A DNA stretch of 64,000 nucleotides from Pseudomonas plecoglossicida NBRC 103162 = DSM 15088 (GCF_000730665.1 NZ_BBIV01000022.1:1-64000), one strand, 5' to 3'; positions 27,206-37,016 are shown, numbered from the stretch's first letter. Program-made: numbers and translations. Notes: a model not told the origin generated them from the letters alone.

Positions 27206-29476
27206 ATGGCCAAGCCCCTGCAGGAGTACCAGCGCAAGCGTGATTTCAACGCCACGCCCGAGCCCAGCGGCAAGCGCGTGCGCGGCAAGGCCCATGCCTT
27301 GCAGTTCTGCATCCAGAAGCACGACGCCAGCCACCTGCACTACGACTTTCGCCTGGAGCTCGATGGCACGCTGAAAAGCTGGGCCATCCCCAAGGGCCCA
27401 TCGCTGGACCCCAAGGTGCGGCGCCTGGCCGGCAAGAAGGAGCAGTGGATGCTGGTCAAGTCCAACGATCGCGAAGCCCGCAGCGAGGCGCAGTACAGCA
27501 TCGTCGACGCCCAGCCCGACAGCGTGCTCAGCGACCGCACGCTGGTGCCACGGCGCCAGGCAAAGGCCGACCAGGCGCCCAGCCGGGGCAAGCGAGTCGG
27601 TGCCGGCAAGAAGGCAGCGTTGCCCGACCGCCTGCAGCCACAACTGGCCACCCTGGTCGATTCCCCGCCCACTGGCGACTGGCGTTACGAAGTGAAGTTC
27701 GACGGCTACCGGGTGCTGGCCCGCATCGAGGGCGACGATGTGCGCCTGTTCACCCGCAATGGCCACGACTGGAGCAGCAAGATGCCTCGGCAGGTCCAGG
27801 CACTGCGCGCGCTGGGCATCGATTCGGCTTGGCTCGATGGCGAGATGGTGGTCAAGGGCGAGCACGGCGTGGCCGACTTCCAGGCCCTGCAGAACGCCTT
27901 CGACACCGACAACGACGAGCAGATCGTCTATTACGCGTTCGATCTGCCCTACCTCGGCGGCCATGACCTGCGCCAACTGCCCCTGCAGGACCGCCGCGAA
28001 GCCCTGCGCAAGCTGCTGGAGGACGAGCAGTCCGAGGTCCTGGAATATTCCGCCGATTTCGACGAGCCGGTCCAGTCCTTGCTCGACAGCGCCTGCCGGC
28101 TGCAGCTCGAAGGCCTGATCGGCAAGCGCCAGGACAGCCCCTACGTGGGCAAACGCAGTGCCGACTGGATCAAGCTCAAGTGCCAACAGCGCCAGGAGTT
28201 CGTGATCGTCGGCTACACCGAGCCCAAGGGAAGCCGCACGGCCTTTGGTGCGCTGCTGCTGGCCTTGCATGACAACGACAGCGGCGAGCTGCACTACGCC
28301 GGCAAGGTGGGCACCGGCTTCAGCACCACCACCCTGGACAGCATCCACGCCCGGCTCAAGCCACTGGAGGTGGCCAAACCCGCCTTGGCTCACCCGCCGA
28401 CGGGCGTCGAGGCCCGTGGCGTGCACTGGCTCAAGCCGCAATTGCTGGCGGAAGTCGCCTACGCCCAGATGACCCGCGACGGCTCGGTACGCCACGCGGT
28501 GTTCCATGGCTTGCGCGATGACAAGCCGGCCACTGCCATCGACCTGGAGCGCCCGATGCCCGGCAAGAAGATGCCCCGCAAACAGCCGCAGGACGAACCC
28601 TTGGGTTCGTTGCGCCTGACCCACCCTGACCGCGTGATCGATGCCACCTGCGGCGTCACCAAGCGCGAAGTTGCCGCGTACTACGCCCAGGTGACCCCGT
28701 GGATCCTGCCCCAGCTCAAGGACCGCCCCGTGGCATTGGTGCGTGCGCCAGAGGGCCTGACGGGCGAGCTGTTCTTCCAGAAAAACGCCGGCCAGCTGCA
28801 CATCCCCAACGTGCTCAGCTACGACAAGGCCGAGGCTGGCCAGGCGGCGATGGTCATCAACCGCCCCGATACCCTGCTCGGGGCAGTGCAGATGAACATG
28901 CTCGAACTGCACACCTGGAACGCCACCGACAAGGACTTCGACAAGCCCGACCGCTTCGTGCTCGACCTCGACCCGGACCCGGCGCTGCCCTGGAAAGCCA
29001 TGCTCGAGGCCACCCAGCTCACCTTGACCCTGCTCGACGAGCTGGGCCTGAAAGTATTCATCAAGACCAGTGGCGGCAAGGGCATGCACCTGGTCGTGCC
29101 GCTGACCCGGCGGGCAGGCTGGGACGAGGTCAAAGGCTTCAGCCATGCCATCGTCGATTATCTCGCCAAGCTGTTCCCCGACCGTCTCAGCGCCGTGTCG
29201 GGGCCGAAGAACCGGGTCGGGCGGATCTTCATCGACTACCTGCGCAACGGCAAGGGCGCAACCACCGCCAGCGCCTATTCACTGCGTGCCCGCGAAGGGC
29301 TGCCGGTGTCGGTACCGATCTGGCGCGAAGAACTGGCGCAACTCAAGGGGGCCAATCAATGGAACATCGGCAACCTGCACGAGCGTTTGGCCGACCTCGA
29401 CGACCCTTGGGCGGACCTGGCCAAGACCCGCCAGTCGATCACCGCGCGCATGCGCAAGCAGATGGGAATGGCATGA
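27206..29476 (+). CDS. ligD: multifunctional DNA ligase D of non-homologous end joining
   Basis: LigD trims, fills and seals broken ends delivered by Ku. The 756-residue protein has the Pseudomonas domain order. A 3'-phosphoesterase comes first (about residues 15-140; [21 protein letters not shown] split around the histidines). An ATP-dependent ligase follows (about 145-430; adenylated Lys164 in VKFDGYR). A primase-type polymerase is last (about 465-756; metal ligands Asp587 and Asp589 in LDLDPDP). It is somewhat shorter than the roughly 840-residue P. aeruginosa enzyme, mostly in linkers. Its stop overlaps the next gene (ATGA). ku lies convergently at 32548-33399. Confidence 0.95.
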   Translation: MAKPLQEYQRKRDFNATPEPSGKRVRGKAHALQFCIQKHDASHLHYDFRLELDGTLKSWAIPKGPSLDPKVRRLAGKKEQWMLVKSNDREARSEAQYSIVDAQPDSVLSDRTLVPRRQAKADQAPSRGKRVGAGKKAALPDRLQPQLATLVDSPPTGDWRYEVKFDGYRVLARIEGDDVRLFTRNGHDWSSKMPRQVQALRALGIDSAWLDGEMVVKGEHGVADFQALQNAFDTDNDEQIVYYAFDLPYLGGHDLRQLPLQDRREALRKLLEDEQSEVLEYSADFDEPVQSLLDSACRLQLEGLIGKRQDSPYVGKRSADWIKLKCQQRQEFVIVGYTEPKGSRTAFGALLLALHDNDSGELHYAGKVGTGFSTTTLDSIHARLKPLEVAKPALAHPPTGVEARGVHWLKPQLLAEVAYAQMTRDGSVRHAVFHGLRDDKPATAIDLERPMPGKKMPRKQPQDEPLGSLRLTHPDRVIDATCGVTKREVAAYYAQVTPWILPQLKDRPVALVRAPEGLTGELFFQKNAGQLHIPNVLSYDKAEAGQAAMVINRPDTLLGAVQMNMLELHTWNATDKDFDKPDRFVLDLDPDPALPWKAMLEATQLTLTLLDELGLKVFIKTSGGKGMHLVVPLTRRAGWDEVKGFSHAIVDYLAKLFPDRLSAVSGPKNRVGRIFIDYLRNGKGATTASAYSLRAREGLPVSVPIWREELAQLKGANQWNIGNLHERLADLDDPWADLAKTRQSITARMRKQMGMA

Positions 29477-30516
29477 GCATCATCCAGGATTTCGACCTGA
29501 ACACCCTCGACAGCTTGTTGCGCACCTTCAGCGAGCGCCCGCAGGCCCTGAACCTCGACACCAAGCTGGCCGAATTGATGCAAGCGCTGCTGGCCGAGCA
29601 CCTGGACCTGCTGCCGCTGCCAGGCCAGGGCCATACCCTGCAGCGCTGGCAGACCCTGGCGCGGATCGCCGGCTGTGACCTGGCGCTGGCAAAACTGTAC
29701 GAGGGGCATACCGACGCACTGGCGATCCTCGCTGAATGCAGCGCCGCGCACCGGGTAGGCGATGCCATATGGGGAGTGTGGGCTGCAGAGCCACCTGATG
29801 CCCGTGCGCGCATCGTCGCCCGCGATGGCGAGCAGGTGCGCCTGGCCGGGCGCAAGGCATGGTGCTCTGGTGCCTTGCAGATCGACCGCGCACTGATCAC
29901 GGCCTGGACCGAGCATGACCGGCCGCAGTTGGTGGCCATCGAACTGGCCCATGCCCGCCAGCGCCTGCAGGTCGACCACTGGCAAGCCGTGGGCATGGCC
30001 ACCACCACCAGCGTCGAGGTCGAATTCGACGACGCGCCCGGTATCGCCGTCGGCCAGCCCGGCCAGTACCTGTCGCGGCCCGGTTTCTGGCACGGCGGCG
30101 CGGGTATTGCCGCCTGCTGGTACGGTGCCGCCGAGGCGCTGGCCGACTACTTGCGCGAACATTGCCGCAAACCCCGCCCCGATCCCCATGCCCAGGCTCA
30201 TCTGGGCGCTGTCGACGCTGCGCTCTATGGCGCCCGGGCAGCGTTGCGCGAATGCGCCGCGTGGATCGACCGCTACCCTAGCGCCGACGCCAGCTTCGAG
30301 GTGCGCCGCGTGCGTGCCCAGGTCGAGCAGTCGGTCGAACAGGTCATCCACCATGTCGGCCGCGCCCTGGGCGCCACGCCGTTCTGCCGCAGCAGCCATT
30401 TCGCCCGCTTGAGCGCCGACTTGCCGGTCTACCTGCGCCAGAGCCATGCCGAGCGTGACCTGGCCGCGCTTGGCCAACAGGTGGCCCAGGTGCCTGCTGG
30501 AGCCTGGCAGCTATGA
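29473..30516 (+). CDS. acyl-CoA dehydrogenase-like flavoprotein
   Basis: A 347-residue protein related to acyl-CoA dehydrogenases. The N-terminal helices, a central beta region ([20 protein letters not shown]) and a C-terminal helical bundle ending [16 protein letters not shown] fit the fold. I do not see an obvious catalytic glutamate, so it may be a divergent or flavin-monooxygenase-like member. It starts inside the ligD stop (ATGA) and ends overlapping the PIG-L gene (ATGA). First gene of a four-gene cassette of unknown function. Confidence 0.75.
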   Translation: MSIIQDFDLNTLDSLLRTFSERPQALNLDTKLAELMQALLAEHLDLLPLPGQGHTLQRWQTLARIAGCDLALAKLYEGHTDALAILAECSAAHRVGDAIWGVWAAEPPDARARIVARDGEQVRLAGRKAWCSGALQIDRALITAWTEHDRPQLVAIELAHARQRLQVDHWQAVGMATTTSVEVEFDDAPGIAVGQPGQYLSRPGFWHGGAGIAACWYGAAEALADYLREHCRKPRPDPHAQAHLGAVDAALYGARAALRECAAWIDRYPSADASFEVRRVRAQVEQSVEQVIHHVGRALGATPFCRSSHFARLSADLPVYLRQSHAERDLAALGQQVAQVPAGAWQL

Positions 30517-31268
30517 ACGAGAATCTGATTCAAGCCAACGAGGGTACGTCCTGGGCCGCCTGGCAGCAGTCCGCGCACCTGGCCCGAGCAAGTTGGATCG
30601 ACCCCGATCAGCTATGCCCTCCGGGCCGGCGCCTGGTGCTGCTGGCCCCTCACCCGGATGACGAAATTCTGATGGCCGGTGGCCTGCTGGCCGGCCTGCA
30701 TGGCCGCGAACGTGACCTGTTGCTGGTATCGGCCACCGACGGCGAAGGCAGCCACCCCGATTCACCGACCTGGAGCGAGCACCGCCTGCGTCGCCAGCGG
30801 CCGCTGGAAAGCCGGCATGCCCTGCAGCAGTTGGACCTTGACCTCAATCAGCTGGATTGGCGCCGTTTGCACCTGAAAGACGGCGGCCTGCCGCGCGACG
30901 AGGCATTTCTGGTCAACCACCTCAACCAGTTGCTCAGGCCCGATGACCTGCTGATGACCACCTGGCGCGGCGATGGCCACTGCGACCATGAAACGCTCGG
31001 TCGCGCCGCAGCGCAGGCGGCCCAGGCGCGCAAGGTACAACTGGTGGAAGTGCCGGTCTGGGCCTGGCACTGGGCGCAGCCCGACGACCCACGGCTGCCC
31101 TGGCCGCGGGCGCACCGCATTGCCCTTGATGAAAGCCGACTGGCCCGCAAGCGTCAGGCCCTCGCCGCGCACCATAGCCAGCTGGAGCCGGATCAGGACC
31201 GGCCTGCGGTCCTGCCGGCCACGCTGCTGGAGTGCATGTTGCAGCCGTTCGAACTGGTTTTTCTCTAG
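30513..31268 (+). CDS. PIG-L family deacetylase
   Basis: A 251-residue member of the PIG-L/LmbE zinc-dependent N-acetyl-glucosamine deacetylase family. The metal-binding signature LAPHPDDEIL lies near residue 47 and the distal histidine motif GDGHCDHETLGRA near residue 155; VWAWHWAQPDD follows. Such enzymes remove acetyl groups from amino sugars or sugar conjugates. It overlaps the preceding gene by four bases and is nine bases from the methyltransferase gene, so the product may act on the sugar placed by the GT2 protein. Confidence 0.85.
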   Translation: MNENLIQANEGTSWAAWQQSAHLARASWIDPDQLCPPGRRLVLLAPHPDDEILMAGGLLAGLHGRERDLLLVSATDGEGSHPDSPTWSEHRLRRQRPLESRHALQQLDLDLNQLDWRRLHLKDGGLPRDEAFLVNHLNQLLRPDDLLMTTWRGDGHCDHETLGRAAAQAAQARKVQLVEVPVWAWHWAQPDDPRLPWPRAHRIALDESRLARKRQALAAHHSQLEPDQDRPAVLPATLLECMLQPFELVFL

Positions 31269-31277
31269 GGGATGCTC

Positions 31278-31877
31278 ATGAGTCTCGATGCCCACTACTT
31301 TGCCGATTTGTATGCTCACAACGAAGACCCCTGGGCATTTCGCACCCGCTGGTACGAGCGGCGCAAGCGCGACGTGACGATGGCCAGCCTGCCGCGTCAG
31401 TACTACCAACGGGTTTTCGAGCCGGCATGCGCCAACGGCGAGCTCAGCGCAGCGCTTGCCGAGCGGTGTGCCGAATTGCTCTGCCAGGACCTTGACCCGA
31501 CGGCGGTGAGGCTGGCCCGGGCACGCCTGGCCCTGATGCCCAACGCCACGATCGAGCCAGGCCGCTTGCCCGCCGACTGGCCGGGCGGGCGCTTCGATCT
31601 CATCGTGCTCAGTGAAGTTGGCTACTACCTGGATCCGACCGACTGGCTGCAAGTGATCGAGCAAGCGGTCGCCAGCCTGACCCCAGACGGCGCCGTACTG
31701 GCCTGTCACTGGCTCCATCCCATCACCGGCTGCCCGCAGGACGGCCGTGAAGTTCATCACTTGCTGGCCAGGCACCTGCCGCTGTATCCGGTGTGTCGCC
31801 ACGAGGAAGCGGACTTTCTGCTGGAGTACTGGTCCTGCCAGCCCAGCGCGGTGGACCTGCATGAGACTTGCCCATGA
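31278..31877 (+). CDS. NodS-like SAM-dependent methyltransferase
   Basis: A 199-residue class I methyltransferase of the NodS type. The N-terminus HYFADLYAHNEDPWAFRTRWYERRK is typical of NodS-like proteins, and motif I is present in a weak form (EPACANGELSAALAERC) followed by CQDLDPTAV for the ribose-binding acid. NodS itself N-methylates the deacetylated sugar of Nod factor, which fits a deacetylase next door. The start at 31278 has TAGGGGA upstream; ATG at 31272 is possible. ATGA overlap with the next gene. Confidence 0.8.
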   Translation: MSLDAHYFADLYAHNEDPWAFRTRWYERRKRDVTMASLPRQYYQRVFEPACANGELSAALAERCAELLCQDLDPTAVRLARARLALMPNATIEPGRLPADWPGGRFDLIVLSEVGYYLDPTDWLQVIEQAVASLTPDGAVLACHWLHPITGCPQDGREVHHLLARHLPLYPVCRHEEADFLLEYWSCQPSAVDLHETCP

Positions 31878-32542
31878 TCGCCGTGGTGATCCCAGCCCAT
31901 AACGAGGCTCGGCGCCTGGGCCGTTGCCTGAGGGCCCTGGCCCAGGCGGTCGTCTTGGCCGAGCAGGCAGGTCATCGGGTGGAAGTGCTGGTAGTGCTGG
32001 ACCGTTGCGCCGATGGCAGCGCCGCCGTGGCGCGTCAGCATGGGGTGCATACCCTGGCGCTGGACGCTGGCTGCGTCGGCATGGCCCGGCGGCTGGGCGC
32101 TGCGCTCATGCTCGAGCGCGGTGCCTGCTGGCTGGCCTGCACCGATGCCGACAGTCAGGTGCCACCTCACTGGTTGCTGTCGCAGTTGGCCTGCACCGCC
32201 GAGGTGGTCTGTGGCACCGTGCATGTCACGCGGTGGCAACCTTGGCAACACGCCGCGCTGCGCAAGCGCTATCTCAGCGGCTACCAGGCCTGCGAGGGCC
32301 ACCGGCACATCCATGGCGCCAATCTGGGCGTGTGCGCGCAGGCTTATGAGCGCGCGGGCGGGTTCCAGCCATTGGCAGCCCATGAAGATGTACAGCTGGT
32401 GCACGACCTGGAGGCCAGTGGCGCGCAGATCGTGTGGACGGCCAGGCATAGCGTGGCGACCAGCAGCCGCCGCGACAGCCGGGCGCGGGAAGGGTTTGGC
32501 GATTATCTGTCAAGCCTGGAAAGCACCTTGCAATGGCGCTGA
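31874..32542 (+). CDS. family 2 glycosyltransferase
   Basis: A 222-residue GT-A fold glycosyltransferase. The N-terminal MIAVVIPAHNEARRLGRCL, the CTDADSQVP segment with the DxD metal site and the late HEDVQLVHDLEASG acidic motif are as expected for GT2. No membrane helix is visible, so it is probably cytoplasmic. It ends the cassette only five bases before the convergent ku stop, with no room for a terminator. Confidence 0.82.
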   Translation: MIAVVIPAHNEARRLGRCLRALAQAVVLAEQAGHRVEVLVVLDRCADGSAAVARQHGVHTLALDAGCVGMARRLGAALMLERGACWLACTDADSQVPPHWLLSQLACTAEVVCGTVHVTRWQPWQHAALRKRYLSGYQACEGHRHIHGANLGVCAQAYERAGGFQPLAAHEDVQLVHDLEASGAQIVWTARHSVATSSRRDSRAREGFGDYLSSLESTLQWR

Positions 32543-32547
32543 TTGGA

Positions 32548-33399
32548 TCAGGAGGCCTTGCGCGGGCGCTTGGCCGGTTTTTTCTCCGCCGGGGCCTTTT
32601 TGCTGGTGCCCTTGCCACCCAGGCTGCGCTTGAGCAGCTCGGTCAGGTCGATGATATCGGCGCCCTTCTCGGCCGCGCCGCCCTCGCCCTTGTCGACCAC
32701 GGCGATCTTGCCCTTGCTGGCCTTTTCCTCGACCAGGTCCATGATGGTCTGGCGGAACGCGTCATGGTACTCATCCGGCGCCCAGGCCCCACTCATGTCC
32801 TCGACCAGGCGCTTGGCCATGTCCAGCTCGCGCTTGTCGACCTTGGTATCGGTCACGCTCTTGTCCAGCTCAAGGGACTCGACCCCGCGCACCTCACCGG
32901 GCCAGCGCAGGGTGATCATCACCAGCGCCTCGTCCAGCGGGCGCAGCAGCGCCAGGTGCTGGCGGGTGTGCAGCACCACCGTTGCCAAGGCCACTTTGCC
33001 GGTGCTTTCCAAGGTTTCGCGCAGCAGCGCATAGACCTTGCCGCCGCGCCGATCGGGGCTCAGGTAGTAAGGGGTATCGAAGTGCTGCAGGGGGATTTCG
33101 CCGGCGTCTACGAAAGAAAAGATGTCGATGCTCTGGGTCGCTTCCGGCCGCGCCTTGCGGACCTCGTCCTCGCTGATCACCACGTAGCGCCCCTTCTCGT
33201 ATTCGACACCCTTGACGATGTTGTCCTTGTCGATGTCCTTGCCGGTGACCTTGTTGATCCGCTTGTAGCCCACCGGCTCCATGCTGCGCTTGTCGAGCCA
33301 GTCGAAGTCGACCCGTTCGGTGCGCACGGCCGTGTTGAGCGAGACCGGGATATGCACGAGGCCGAAACTGATAGCGCCTTTCCAGATTGCCCTGGCCAT
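32548..33399 (-). CDS. ku: non-homologous end-joining protein Ku
   Basis: Bacterial Ku is a homodimeric ring that threads onto double-strand ends and recruits LigD. The 283-residue protein begins MARAIWKGAISFGLVHIPVSL, the family signature, contains the beta-barrel core (YYLSPDRRGGKVYALLRETL) and ends with a lysine-rich tail (KKAPAEKKPAKRPRKAS) used for DNA contact. The start at 33399 was chosen because upstream in-frame codons read as low-complexity and a small gene lies there. Convergent with the ligD cassette. Confidence 0.94.
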   Translation of the reverse strand: MARAIWKGAISFGLVHIPVSLNTAVRTERVDFDWLDKRSMEPVGYKRINKVTGKDIDKDNIVKGVEYEKGRYVVISEDEVRKARPEATQSIDIFSFVDAGEIPLQHFDTPYYLSPDRRGGKVYALLRETLESTGKVALATVVLHTRQHLALLRPLDEALVMITLRWPGEVRGVESLELDKSVTDTKVDKRELDMAKRLVEDMSGAWAPDEYHDAFRQTIMDLVEEKASKGKIAVVDKGEGGAAEKGADIIDLTELLKRSLGGKGTSKKAPAEKKPAKRPRKAS

Positions 33400-33409
33400 G
33401 GCGAGCCTC

Positions 33410-33538
33410 CTAGGGATGCACGGGTTGGCGGCTGCGCATGGCGCCGCAGCGCGCGCATTGCTGGCAGTGCAGGCCATCGGCCTCGGGGCTGGCCAGGGTA
33501 CGCCAGGAGCAGCCACGCAACAGGCAGACAAAGGTCAT
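33410..33538 (-). CDS. 42-residue cysteine-rich small protein upstream of ku
   Basis: ATG at 33538, with a strong ribosome site GAGGAGG eight bases before it, opens a 42-codon frame. The peptide has paired cysteines (CLLRGCSW, then CQQCARCG) that could bind one zinc ion as a knuckle; the layout resembles the small DUF1660-type phage/host proteins. Its stop lies 10 bases before the ku start on the same strand, so the two are probably co-transcribed. Function unknown. Confidence 0.6.
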   Translation of the reverse strand: MTFVCLLRGCSWRTLASPEADGLHCQQCARCGAMRSRQPVHP

Positions 33539-33626
33539 CAGCCACCTCCTCGGGCCCGAAAAGGTCGGGCGCTTACTTGAAGTGACTGCGTGGCGCCGTG
33601 AAGGTTTAGTCCAACTGTGGCTGGCT

Positions 33627-34229
33627 TCAGCCTGCGCTGCTGAACAGCACGCGCTTGAACGCCTCCGCGGCCAGGTGCACCTGCACCGACCAGTCTTGCG
33701 CTGCATCGCTGCCCGCGTCATCGGAGATGTATTTCAGGCAAACGAAGGGAATGCCTTCGCTGCGGGCGATCAGCGCCAGCACATAGGCTTCCATGTCGAC
33801 GATGTCATAGGGGGCCTCACCATGACTGATCTCGAAGCTGTCGCCGCTGCCGCAGGTGCCCAGGGGCAGGCCGGGAATCGCCTCGCCATGCTCCAGCAGC
33901 ACAGGAATGTCCGACAGCGGCGTCTGGTAGCGGGCAAAACCCAGCGGTGTCACGTCCATGTCCCGCTGCACGAAACGCGTGCAGCACACCACATCGCCTT
34001 TACCATACTGCTGGCTGCCGGCGGAACCGAGGTTGACGATCAGCTTGGGGCGCTGCTGCTGCACGGCCTTGGTCAGGGCGATGGCGGCATTGACCTTGCC
34101 GATGCCGGTGAACACCGTGGTGAACACCGTGTTGACGTCGGCGAAGACACTGCCGGCTTCGGCTTCGAGGGCGAAGACGAACAGGGTGTCATCGAGGGAG
34201 ATGTGCGGGAATTGCTTGATCAGCAGCAT
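33627..34229 (-). CDS. nucleoside phosphorylase/MTA-SAH nucleosidase-like protein
   Basis: A 200-residue protein of the purine nucleoside phosphorylase/methylthioadenosine nucleosidase superfamily. The N-terminal beta-alpha units, VFTGIGKVNAAIALT, LIVNLGSAGS and the late VDMEAYVLALIARSEGIPFVCLKYISDDA with the substrate-binding Met-Glu and the catalytic aspartate all fit. It is shorter than MtnN (about 230 residues). The exact nucleoside is not clear. The start at 34229 gives MLLIKQF. Confidence 0.8.
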   Translation of the reverse strand: MLLIKQFPHISLDDTLFVFALEAEAGSVFADVNTVFTTVFTGIGKVNAAIALTKAVQQQRPKLIVNLGSAGSQQYGKGDVVCCTRFVQRDMDVTPLGFARYQTPLSDIPVLLEHGEAIPGLPLGTCGSGDSFEISHGEAPYDIVDMEAYVLALIARSEGIPFVCLKYISDDAGSDAAQDWSVQVHLAAEAFKRVLFSSAG

Positions 34230-34318
34230 GGTGCGGCGGGTTCCGAATGGTTTGCGTAGGCGCTGACATTGTCGGCGAACCCTGCCCGATTGCAAGTGTT
34301 CGGCAAAGCGAGGGCCAT

Positions 34319-34344
34319 GCAGTACCGGGTTGCCCCGGTACTGC
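34319..34344 (-). terminator. strong hairpin between KGG and nucleosidase genes
   Basis: An 11-base perfect stem (GCAGTACCGGG/CCCGGTACTGC) with a four-base loop follows the KGG gene on the minus strand. There is no U-run, so it may be a weak terminator or a transcript-stabilising stem. Confidence 0.5.
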
Positions 34345-34355
34345 GCAGGCTTCAA

Positions 34356-34574
34356 TTACGAGCGGCCGCCCTTGTGGCCCGACTCGCGGTCCTTGTTCAT
34401 GTCGGCGTCCTTGCGGCCCGACTCGCGGTCCTGGGCCATGCCGCCCCCCGAAGACTGCCCGCCTTTGCGGCCAGCATCGGACGCTTTCTGCCGGTCATTG
34501 GCGAAGTTGCCTGGGTTCTTGGTGCCACCCTGGCCGCCCTGGCTGCCGGTACGGCTGTTCTCTTTGTTAGCCAT
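34356..34574 (-). CDS. KGG-repeat general stress protein (second copy)
   Basis: A 72-residue hydrophilic protein of the con-10/KGG family: TKNPGNFANDRQKASDAGRKGG, then a divergent SGHKGGRS end. The middle is richer in Gly/Arg/Asp than the paralogue at 21194-21406. ATG at 34574 is the start used by the family (MANKENSRTGSQ). Probably stress induced and disordered. Confidence 0.82.
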   Translation of the reverse strand: MANKENSRTGSQGGQGGTKNPGNFANDRQKASDAGRKGGQSSGGGMAQDRESGRKDADMNKDRESGHKGGRS

Positions 34575-34725
34575 GGTCTGAAACCTCATGTGACTTCGAA
34601 AGTGCACGGCAAATCGCCGTACATAGGTTCGGAGTTCGGCGATGGTGAGGGATTCGTTTTATCGCCAGGCGTTCGGACCGGTGGCGTTAAATAAACGGCA
34701 AGGGATTATTTGGCGTGCAGGATTG

Positions 34726-35300
34726 TCAGCCGCCGTTGTCCAGTTGCCGCTGGTGCCTGCCCAGCCAGCCACCGGTCAGGCCCCAGGCCACGGCGATCAG
34801 TGCGCCGATCAGCATCGCCAGCTGCGGGTGCTCGGCCAGCACGTCCAGGCCGCGCTTGACCCAGCCACTCAAGGCATCGCCACCCCGGTAGACCACGGGG
34901 TCGATGAAGTTCTTGGCCTTGTACTTGTCCTCGGCGGGCAACACCGTGAAGAGCATTTCCCGCCCGGGCCTCACCAGCGCGTACTCGCCGGCCCGACGAA
35001 CTACCATCACCACCACGAACACCGCGAACACTGGCGCCAGGGCCAGCCACAGGAACCCCGCCGCCATCACCAGCGGCACGGCGACCAGCAGCACGCCGAC
35101 ACCCATGCGCCTGGCCAGGCGCCCGGTGATGAATACCTGAGTGAGAATGGCCAGTGCCTGCACCACGCTGTCGATCAGGCCGAAGACCTGGGTCTGGCGG
35201 GTGCGGTCGGTGAAGGTCTCGCTGACGATGCGTGCCTGCTCGAAATAAAGCCAGGCTCGATGTTCAGCCCCTGGACCAGCCGCTCGCGCCAGCGGGCCAT
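34726..35300 (-). pseudogene. MFS transporter with the N-terminal half deleted
   Basis: ATG at 35300 starts MARWRERLVQGLNIEPG, a believable transporter N-terminus. The reading then jumps, within about ten codons and a frame change near 35247-35255, into YFEQARIVSETFTDRTRQ and a long membrane-protein C-terminal half (transmembrane segments QALAILTQVFITG, GVLLVAVPLVMAAGFLWLAL, VFAVFVVVMVVRR, LAMLIGALIAVAWGL). About half of a normal 12-helix MFS protein is missing, in one block. It lies four bases after the broken aldo/keto reductase and was probably in the same operon. Confidence 0.8.
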
Positions 35301-35303
35301 GGC

Positions 35304-35904
35304 TTAGCCGAACTGCTGGATCAGCGCCTGTTGCTGCGCCTGGCTGAGCAAGGGCTCATGCCCGGCCTTGAGCTGGTCGAGCTGGCGCTCGGGACGGCCG
35401 GTTGCGGGGATCACCGTAGTGACCGCCGGGTGGCTGATGGCGAACTTGAGAAACAACTGTGCCCAGCTGCCGATGCCGGCTTCTGCTGCCCAGGCTGGCA
35501 GCGCCTGGTCCTTGACCCGGGCGAACAGGCGGCCATCATCGAAGGCCCGGTTGACCAGCACCGCCACGCCCTTGTCCTGGCACAAGGGCAACAGATCCCG
35601 CGCAGCGTGCGGGGCGTTGACCGAATAGTTGGTCGGCGCCGCCGTAGTTCGGCGAGGTGTCGATGACCTTGCCGCCGCCGTCGAAAAACGCCTTGAGCAC
35701 TGCCTTGAGCTGCTGATATTGGGCAGAATCGGGTGCCACTTCGAAACTGCCGGAGGTACCCGCGCCAATCACCGGCAAGGACTCACCGGTGGACGGGACC
35801 TTGCGCGACAGCAACTCGTTGGCAGTGGCGGCGTGCAGCCAGGGGCTGACGGCCAGCAAGCCCAAAGCCGCACTGGCACGTAGGACATCGCGACGACCAT
35901 ACAT
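35304..35904 (-). pseudogene. aldo/keto reductase with the middle deleted
   Basis: ATG at 35904 starts a normal exported aldo/keto reductase N-terminus: a Tat-like start (GRRDVLRASAALGLLAVSP), then the VIDTSPNYGGAD active-site segment near residue 85. Around 35630 the reading passes with a frame change directly into NYSVNAPHAARDLLPLCQDKG and the complete C-terminus (TVIPATGRPERQLDQLKA). More than 100 residues of the barrel are absent, so the enzyme should be dead. The neighbouring MFS gene has the same kind of internal loss. Confidence 0.85.
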
Positions 35905-35993
35905 GGCAAAGCTCCCGTCATAAGTCGGAAACTTTCAAGCCTAGCCGCGCCAGCCTGAGCGGGTCGCTGATTTCGTATCTGAATGTTTAGGGC

Positions 35994-36875
35994 TTAGCCC
36001 TGCAGCAGCAGGCTCAGGTCAAGACCGTCCGCGGTCATCGGCGGGCACCAGTAGTAGCCACCGGTCAGCGGGCGGCTGAAGCGGTAGAGGCCGTCGATGA
36101 TGCCGTCTTCCAGGCCACTCATGCGCCGCAGTTGAACTTCGAAGGCTTCCAGGCTGTGCCCAAGGGCGACGAATGCCAGGCCTGCGCCACGACTGTCGGC
36201 CCAGGCCACCGAGCGGCGCACCATGAATGCCTCGGGCTCGAAGCTCTCCTGGGCGGTGCGCTTGACGTGGGCCGAGGCCGGGGCGTCGTCGAGTTCTTCG
36301 TTGTCACTCAAGCGGCGACCGATGATGTTGTCCTGCTCAGGCTGGGGCAGCGACTTGAAGTACTCCAGGTCGTGCTTCCACAACTGGAAGGCGGCAAAGC
36401 TGGAGCCTGCCAGGCCTGGCTGCTCGCCGGCGACGATGGCGGCTGCCACGGCGTCTTCGTCGAGCGGGTTTTCGGTGCCGTCCTCGTAGCCAGTCAGGTC
36501 ATGGCCGCCACGGTGCAGGAAGCCGTCGACGCTGTCTGCCAGGCGCAGGGCCGGCGCCAGCAGGTGTTCGAGCACCTGGGCCTGCAGCAACAGGTCGCCA
36601 CGTTCCTCACCCCGTAGCCACAGCCACAGGCCGTGCTGGGTGCTCGGGTTCTCCACCACCGCATCCAGTTGCGGAAACGCGCGCAGGCCAGGCACTTCGC
36701 GGCCCAACGCTTTCACCAGCGGTGCACCGACGGCGAGGATCAGGCGCTGGCCATCCACGTGTGGCTGCAGCGCATCCAGCACCGCCGGCAATGCTTCGGG
36801 TGTGTGCAAGGTGAAGAACAAGTGGCGGGCCTGGGTCGGCACCGGGGTGGCAAGCAGACCTTGCTGGAACGGCAT
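35994..36875 (-). CDS. Dyp-type peroxidase
   Basis: A 293-residue dye-decolourising haem peroxidase. The family GxxDG motif is in GYEDGTENP (Asp and later Arg carry the distal site), the proximal haem histidine fits SAHVKRTA, and MVRRSVAW supplies the distal arginine. No signal peptide, so it is cytoplasmic; Dyp enzymes of this class may be loaded into encapsulins, but none is nearby. It is a single gene. Confidence 0.88.
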   Translation of the reverse strand: MPFQQGLLATPVPTQARHLFFTLHTPEALPAVLDALQPHVDGQRLILAVGAPLVKALGREVPGLRAFPQLDAVVENPSTQHGLWLWLRGEERGDLLLQAQVLEHLLAPALRLADSVDGFLHRGGHDLTGYEDGTENPLDEDAVAAAIVAGEQPGLAGSSFAAFQLWKHDLEYFKSLPQPEQDNIIGRRLSDNEELDDAPASAHVKRTAQESFEPEAFMVRRSVAWADSRGAGLAFVALGHSLEAFEVQLRRMSGLEDGIIDGLYRFSRPLTGGYYWCPPMTADGLDLSLLLQG

Positions 36876-37016
36876 GACGGGCTAATCCTTTCGGTAAAAG
36901 CGCGAATGCTACTGCGCCAGCATCGCCACCGCAACGCAACCCAGTGCCGCAGGGGCCCCCTGTGCACCCGGCTTGCGGCAGCTCCGGCTTGCGGATAGGA
37001 TGGTTAGCATCGAAAA

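Noticed and set aside
33400..33531. N-terminal extension of Ku
   Set aside because: It would add 44 low-complexity residues with no homology; the small cysteine-rich gene with GAGGAGG occupies this space in another frame.
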